From positions 578,501 to 642,500 of the forward strand of contig NZ_LT838272.1 in assembly GCF_900176005.1 (NCBI RefSeq): 64,000 nucleotides of DNA, read 5' to 3'. The notes under the pieces are model-generated. The model did no database searches, was not told the origin of the DNA, and worked only from the letters and a program-made list of their open reading frames with translations. The DNA is from Thermanaeromonas toyohensis ToBE. Its GTDB lineage: Bacteria; Bacillota; DSM-521; Neomoorellales; Neomoorellaceae. Positions 60,995 to 64,000 of this stretch are shown here, one piece after another. The number at the start of each line of letters is the position of its first letter. Positions within the stretch are counted from its first letter, which is position 1. The position numbers and the translations under genes were made by a program.

Positions 60995-61921
60995 ATGAAG
61001 CGAGATAACAAGTTCAAGTGTCTCCCATTAGTTATTCTATTGATCGTGGTAACTACATTACCTTTGGTATTAGAGAGTGAATATTTACTTTTAGTTACCG
61101 ATATGGGTGCTGCTATAGCTTTGGTAGTATTGGGTTTAGTGGTGTTAACAGGATTTACAGGTTTATTGTCTTTGGGTCAAGTCGCATTTTATGCATTGGG
61201 AGCCTATACATCTGCCGTTTTGTCAACTCGATTAGGCATCTCCCCCTGGATAGGTTTACTGGCCGCTTGTGTTATGGGGGGAATTTGGGGGATAATTATA
61301 GGCTTACCAGCGTTTAATCTCCGGGAACCTTTTCTTGTAATGGTTACGATAGGTTTTGCCGAGATTGTAAGGATAATGGCATTAAATCTGCAGAGTATTA
61401 CTGGAGGTCCTTTCGGTATATCCCATATACCTCAACTGGAATTACTAGGGGTATCAATTAGTAAGCCTTTACTGTTCTATTATTTTATCCTTACTTTAGT
61501 CACCCTGTGTATCTTAGGAGTAAATCGACTAAGGTCATCACGAATAGGCAGGGCTATGGTTGCTATCCGTGATGATGAAGTAGCTGCTGAAATAATGGGT
61601 GTAAATGTGCGCCGTTATAAAGTGATGAGCTTCGCTATTTCAGCCTTGCTGGCGAGTCTTGGCGGAGCCTTTTATGCCCATTTAACTAGCTACATTGTTA
61701 TTGATCTTTTTTCATTTAACGAGTCGGCTTCCTACCTTACAATGGCAGTATTAGGAGGCTTTAATACCATAGGGTCAGCTTTAGTTAGTGTAGTTCTAAC
61801 TCTTTTGCCAGAACTTCTCCGGGCTCTTAAAGATTATTATATGCTGTTCTTCAGCTTGGTATTGATGATACTAGTCGTGTTTGTTGCATGGCGTGAATTC
61901 AAGGCATCGATGGATAAGTAA
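60995..61921 (+). CDS. livM: Branched-chain-type ABC permease, LivM
   Basis: 308 residues from ATG 60995, with TTAGGTGG just upstream; a GTG three codons earlier covers that site. Multi-span protein with GLLSLGQVAFYALGAY, AIRDDEVAAEIMGVNVRRYK and LGGFNTIGSA, all LivM features. Confidence 0.88.
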   Translation: MKRDNKFKCLPLVILLIVVTTLPLVLESEYLLLVTDMGAAIALVVLGLVVLTGFTGLLSLGQVAFYALGAYTSAVLSTRLGISPWIGLLAACVMGGIWGIIIGLPAFNLREPFLVMVTIGFAEIVRIMALNLQSITGGPFGISHIPQLELLGVSISKPLLFYYFILTLVTLCILGVNRLRSSRIGRAMVAIRDDEVAAEIMGVNVRRYKVMSFAISALLASLGGAFYAHLTSYIVIDLFSFNESASYLTMAVLGGFNTIGSALVSVVLTLLPELLRALKDYYMLFFSLVLMILVVFVAWREFKASMDK

Positions 61922-61948
61922 CAATGTGTAAGTAGAAAGCATGATGAG

Positions 61949-62740
61949 GTGGTTGTGGTGGACGGTGAAGTAATTCTTGTTGCCGAAGGGATAACAAAAA
62001 AGTTTGGGGGACTTGTTGCGTTAAATAAAGTGGACGTTGTAATACGTAAGGGCGAGAGACACGTAATGATTGGGCCAAATGGGTCTGGCAAGACTACTTT
62101 TATCAATGTGGTAACAGGCGTATACCAGCCTGACGAGGGCAATATTAGGCTTCAAGATGAGGAAATAACGAGGCTTCCACCGCACAAAATTACCGAGAAA
62201 GGAATAGGAAGGACATTTCAAAACATCAGGTTATTTGGGAGCATGACGGTTTGGGAAAACATTGCTGTTGGGATGCATTGTCGGACGCAATCTGGGCTCA
62301 TTGAAGTTTTGTTACGCCTAGGCAGAGAACGTGAGGAAAGGAAGATAATTGAAAAAAAGATAAGAGAGATAAGTTATTTTTTAGGCTTAGATAAGGTATT
62401 AAATCAAAATGTACGTAGTCTCCCCTATGGTAAACAGCGGATAGTGGAGATCGGGAGAGCGATGGCTACCGACCCTAAAATGCTGATTCTTGACGAGCCG
62501 GCTGCGGGAATGAATAGCCAGGAGGTAGTGGAACTAGCTACAATCATCAAGAAAATTAGCCAACTGGGAATTACGGTGCTGTTAATTGAACATAACATGG
62601 AATTTGTAAAAGATATTGCTGATAGGATAACGGTACTTGATGCTGGTCAAAAAATAGCTGAGGGCAATTTCGAAGAGATTCAAAGCCATCCTAAAGTCGT
62701 TGAAGCTTATCTTGGCACGCGAGGTGTAGCAAATGCTTGA
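61949..62740 (+). CDS. livG: Branched-chain-type ABC ATPase, LivG
   Basis: Up to 263 residues. Walker A GPNGSGKTT, the LivG-type GRTFQNIRLFGSMTVWENI, Walker B MLILDEPAAGM and switch IEHNMEF. The signature is PYGKQRIVEIGRAMA rather than LSGGxQ, as is usual for LivG. Start is uncertain among GTG 61949, 61955 and 61958; GATGAGGTGG just upstream favours one of the latter two. Overlaps livF by 8 bp. Confidence 0.88.
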   Translation: MVVVDGEVILVAEGITKKFGGLVALNKVDVVIRKGERHVMIGPNGSGKTTFINVVTGVYQPDEGNIRLQDEEITRLPPHKITEKGIGRTFQNIRLFGSMTVWENIAVGMHCRTQSGLIEVLLRLGREREERKIIEKKIREISYFLGLDKVLNQNVRSLPYGKQRIVEIGRAMATDPKMLILDEPAAGMNSQEVVELATIIKKISQLGITVLLIEHNMEFVKDIADRITVLDAGQKIAEGNFEEIQSHPKVVEAYLGTRGVANA

Positions 62741-63440
62741 AGTTAACAGTTTGAAGGTTAAGTATGGTCGGGCTGAAGCCTTGAAGGGTGTATCACTTAC
62801 CGTTGGACAAGGTAAAGTTGTTGCAGTTCTTGGTAGTAATGGGGCCGGAAAATCAACATTGCTTAAAGCAATTTCTGGATTAGTACCAGTAAGTAAAGAG
62901 AGTAGTATTAGGTTAAATGGGGAGGAAATAAGTGGATTACCACCTGACAAGATTGTAGCTAAAGGGATTTCATATGTACCCGAGGGAAGAAAGATATTTC
63001 CGGGTCTTACTGTTCGAGAAAATTTAAGGATAGGCGCTTATTTACGTCAGGATAAAAAAGGAATAGAAGAAGATATGGAAAGATGTTATGAACTTTTTCC
63101 CCGCCTTAAAGAACGTTCAAATCAGCGTGCTGGCACCTTGTCTGGTGGTGAACAACAAATGTTGGCCATTAGCAGAGCATTAATGTCGAAACCCAAACTT
63201 CTCTTATTAGATGAGCCTTCAATGGGACTTGCTCCTGTTCTCGTTGAGAGAATATACGAGAAGATCGCTCAAATACGTGAGCAAGGGGTTACCATGCTCC
63301 TAGTTGAGCAAAATGCTAATTTGGCCCTGACAATTAGCGATTATGTATATGTTATAGCTAATGGCGAAATAAAGCTCCAGGGGGCGGCGAAAGACTTCTT
63401 GAGAGAACGAGACCTTGTAAAGGCTTACTTGGGATCTTAA
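62733..63440 (+). CDS. livF: Branched-chain-type ABC ATPase, LivF
   Basis: 235 residues. Walker A GSNGAGKST, FPGLTVRENLRIGAY, signature TLSGGEQQMLAI, Walker B LLLLDEPSMGL, switch VEQNAN. ATG 62733 lies within the end of livG, so translation is coupled. Last gene of the operon; no terminator with a T-run follows. Confidence 0.9.
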   Translation: MLEVNSLKVKYGRAEALKGVSLTVGQGKVVAVLGSNGAGKSTLLKAISGLVPVSKESSIRLNGEEISGLPPDKIVAKGISYVPEGRKIFPGLTVRENLRIGAYLRQDKKGIEEDMERCYELFPRLKERSNQRAGTLSGGEQQMLAISRALMSKPKLLLLDEPSMGLAPVLVERIYEKIAQIREQGVTMLLVEQNANLALTISDYVYVIANGEIKLQGAAKDFLRERDLVKAYLGS

Positions 63441-63662
63441 TCGCAATAGGGATGTATATATTACTCTTCGTTGTCAAGACTGGTGCTAGTCCGAGCAAAC
63501 TCGGCCGGGCAGCGTCGCTGCCCGGTGCTGTCCCGAAAATCGCGGGAATTAAAGGCGGTAGTCCCTCAATACCCTGTGGTATAACAGGGGTAAGAACAAC
63601 AAGCAAAGGTGATAAGTGCGGGCAATGCCGGTTATACCACTAGAGGGTAAGTAATCTAATAT
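63441..63662 (+). ncRNA. Dense stem-loop region with pseudoknot-type pairing (candidate structured RNA)
   Basis: Four perfect stems lie within 100 nt: CCGAG/CTCGG (63491-63504, 4-nt loop), CCGGGCAGC/GCTGCCCGG (63505-63525, 3-nt loop), TCCCG/CGGGA (63531-63547) and CCCTGT/ACAGGG (63572-63589). The apex of the last, GTGGTATAAC (63576-63585), is exactly complementary to GTTATACCAC (63641-63650), and CCCTC (63563-63567) can pair with GAGGG (63653-63657) to enclose it. A coding reading of 63452-63643 shows no family resemblance. The architecture recalls transposon-linked RNAs such as HEARO/omega RNA, but I cannot confirm a family. Strand is assumed. Confidence 0.4.
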
Positions 63663-63665
63663 CCC

Positions 63666-64000
63666 ATGAGGCTTTTCCTGGTCTCCCGACCTACATTTCA
63701 GATTTCTCTGGAGGAAGTTGTTGGTAAAGCTTGGGATGGGCTGCTTGCCCTGTCCGTAGCCGTCTACTTAGATGTAGTTAAGGCAATGATGGAGGCGTAA
63801 GTAGCCGAAATCGTTAGACCTAAGGTTGAACATAATCTTTTAAACGTACGGCCAAGCGTCATGGAAGGAGAAGGGTAGCGTGATTTTGGGCTGGTTGAAG
63901 GTACCCATCCGGCACCTCGAGTGCCTACAAAGGAGGGCATGAAGCAACGTTAGAAACCTACACTAAACCTTTCAGGACGAAAGCCTGGTAACTGAGGTAG
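63666..64000 (+). pseudogene. Decayed IS256-family transposase, N-terminal part (runs off window)
   Basis: Frame 0 from ATG 63666 gives VGKAWDGLLALSVAVYLDVV then AMMEA-stop-VAEIVRPKVEHN, with TAA 63798-63800 where relatives have a glutamate codon. Frame 2 at 63845 gives RTAKRHGR, frame 1 at 63874 gives GSVILGWLKVPIR, frame 0 near 63915 gives PRVPTKEG, and frame 2 at 63941 gives EATLETYTK. In order these match the IS256-type text AEIVGPKxKHN-RTAxRHGxEKGSVxLGGRKVPIRRPRVRT-LETY. One nonsense change and at least four frameshifts make it dead. The rest of the element lies outside the window. Confidence 0.72.

Noticed and set aside
63452-63643. Open frame of 63 codons after livF
   Set aside because: It runs through the perfect stem-loops and has no family resemblance; the structure explains the sequence better than a protein.
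63480-64000. Group II intron 5' end
   Set aside because: The hairpins and a GTGCG word suggested it, but the downstream part aligns with IS256 transposase text and no intron domain V or reverse transcriptase is visible.
1-64000. tRNA, rRNA or CRISPR array
   Set aside because: No cloverleaf, rRNA-like text or regularly spaced repeats were noticed on either strand; this was a reading by eye, not a model search.

Overview
The window looks like part of the chromosome of a strictly anaerobic, probably thermophilic Firmicute of the Moorella/Thermanaeromonas type. This is inferred from the Gram-positive ribosome-binding sites, many GTG/TTG starts, lipoprotein-type binding proteins, tungsten or molybdenum enzymes of the aldehyde ferredoxin oxidoreductase family, iron-sulfur L-serine dehydratase and iron-sulfur flavoproteins. 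No rRNA, tRNA or CRISPR array was seen. Almost all of it reads as a catabolic island for purines, ureides and related nitrogen heterocycles.

Bases 1-26,000 hold a YgeY-type M20 hydrolase, a PreA-like dihydropyrimidine dehydrogenase subunit, the YgeW knotted carbamoyltransferase, four amidohydrolases (deaminase type), a molybdopterin-subunit hydroxylase and a second hydroxylase with its 2Fe-2S domain fused on (XdhD type). They also hold two iron-sulfur flavoproteins, both halves of an Fe-S L-serine dehydratase set 7.5 kb apart, and a first BMP-family (nucleoside/purine type) ABC transporter. Two further BMP binding-protein genes follow, one intact and one broken. An RpiR regulator closes the block. 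The set resembles the ygeW-ygeY-ssnA-xdhD purine cluster of enterobacteria, but ygeX, carbamate kinase and the FAD subunit of the hydroxylase are not in the window.

Bases 26,600-33,660 hold a second complete BMP-ATPase-permease-permease transporter, followed by a UbiD-type decarboxylase and a RibD/DHFR-like reductase. Bases 33,700-39,900 are on the minus strand: a BMP lipoprotein, two AOR-family oxidoreductases, an iron alcohol dehydrogenase and a MoaD/ThiS-like protein. Bases 40,200-50,370 form a GntR-headed operon with two flavoproteins, a third BMP transporter, a DeoC/LsrF-like aldolase, a zinc alcohol dehydrogenase and an FGGY kinase. An orphan HicB antitoxin with a deleted hicA remnant follows.

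Bases 51,400-63,440 change theme. A LacI regulator precedes thiolase, CoA-transferase, an SDR reductase and both subunits of aconitase X, then a complete LivKHMGF branched-chain-type transporter. This looks like an unassigned acid-degradation pathway. The right end (63,441-64,000) is non-coding. It holds a compact set of stem-loops with a 10-nt pseudoknot-type pairing, then a decayed IS256-family transposase running off the window.

Recurring themes are a stem-loop directly after nearly every binding-protein gene, paralogue expansion (six BMP genes, four iron-sulfur flavoproteins, four amidohydrolases), and local regulators with plausible palindromic operators.
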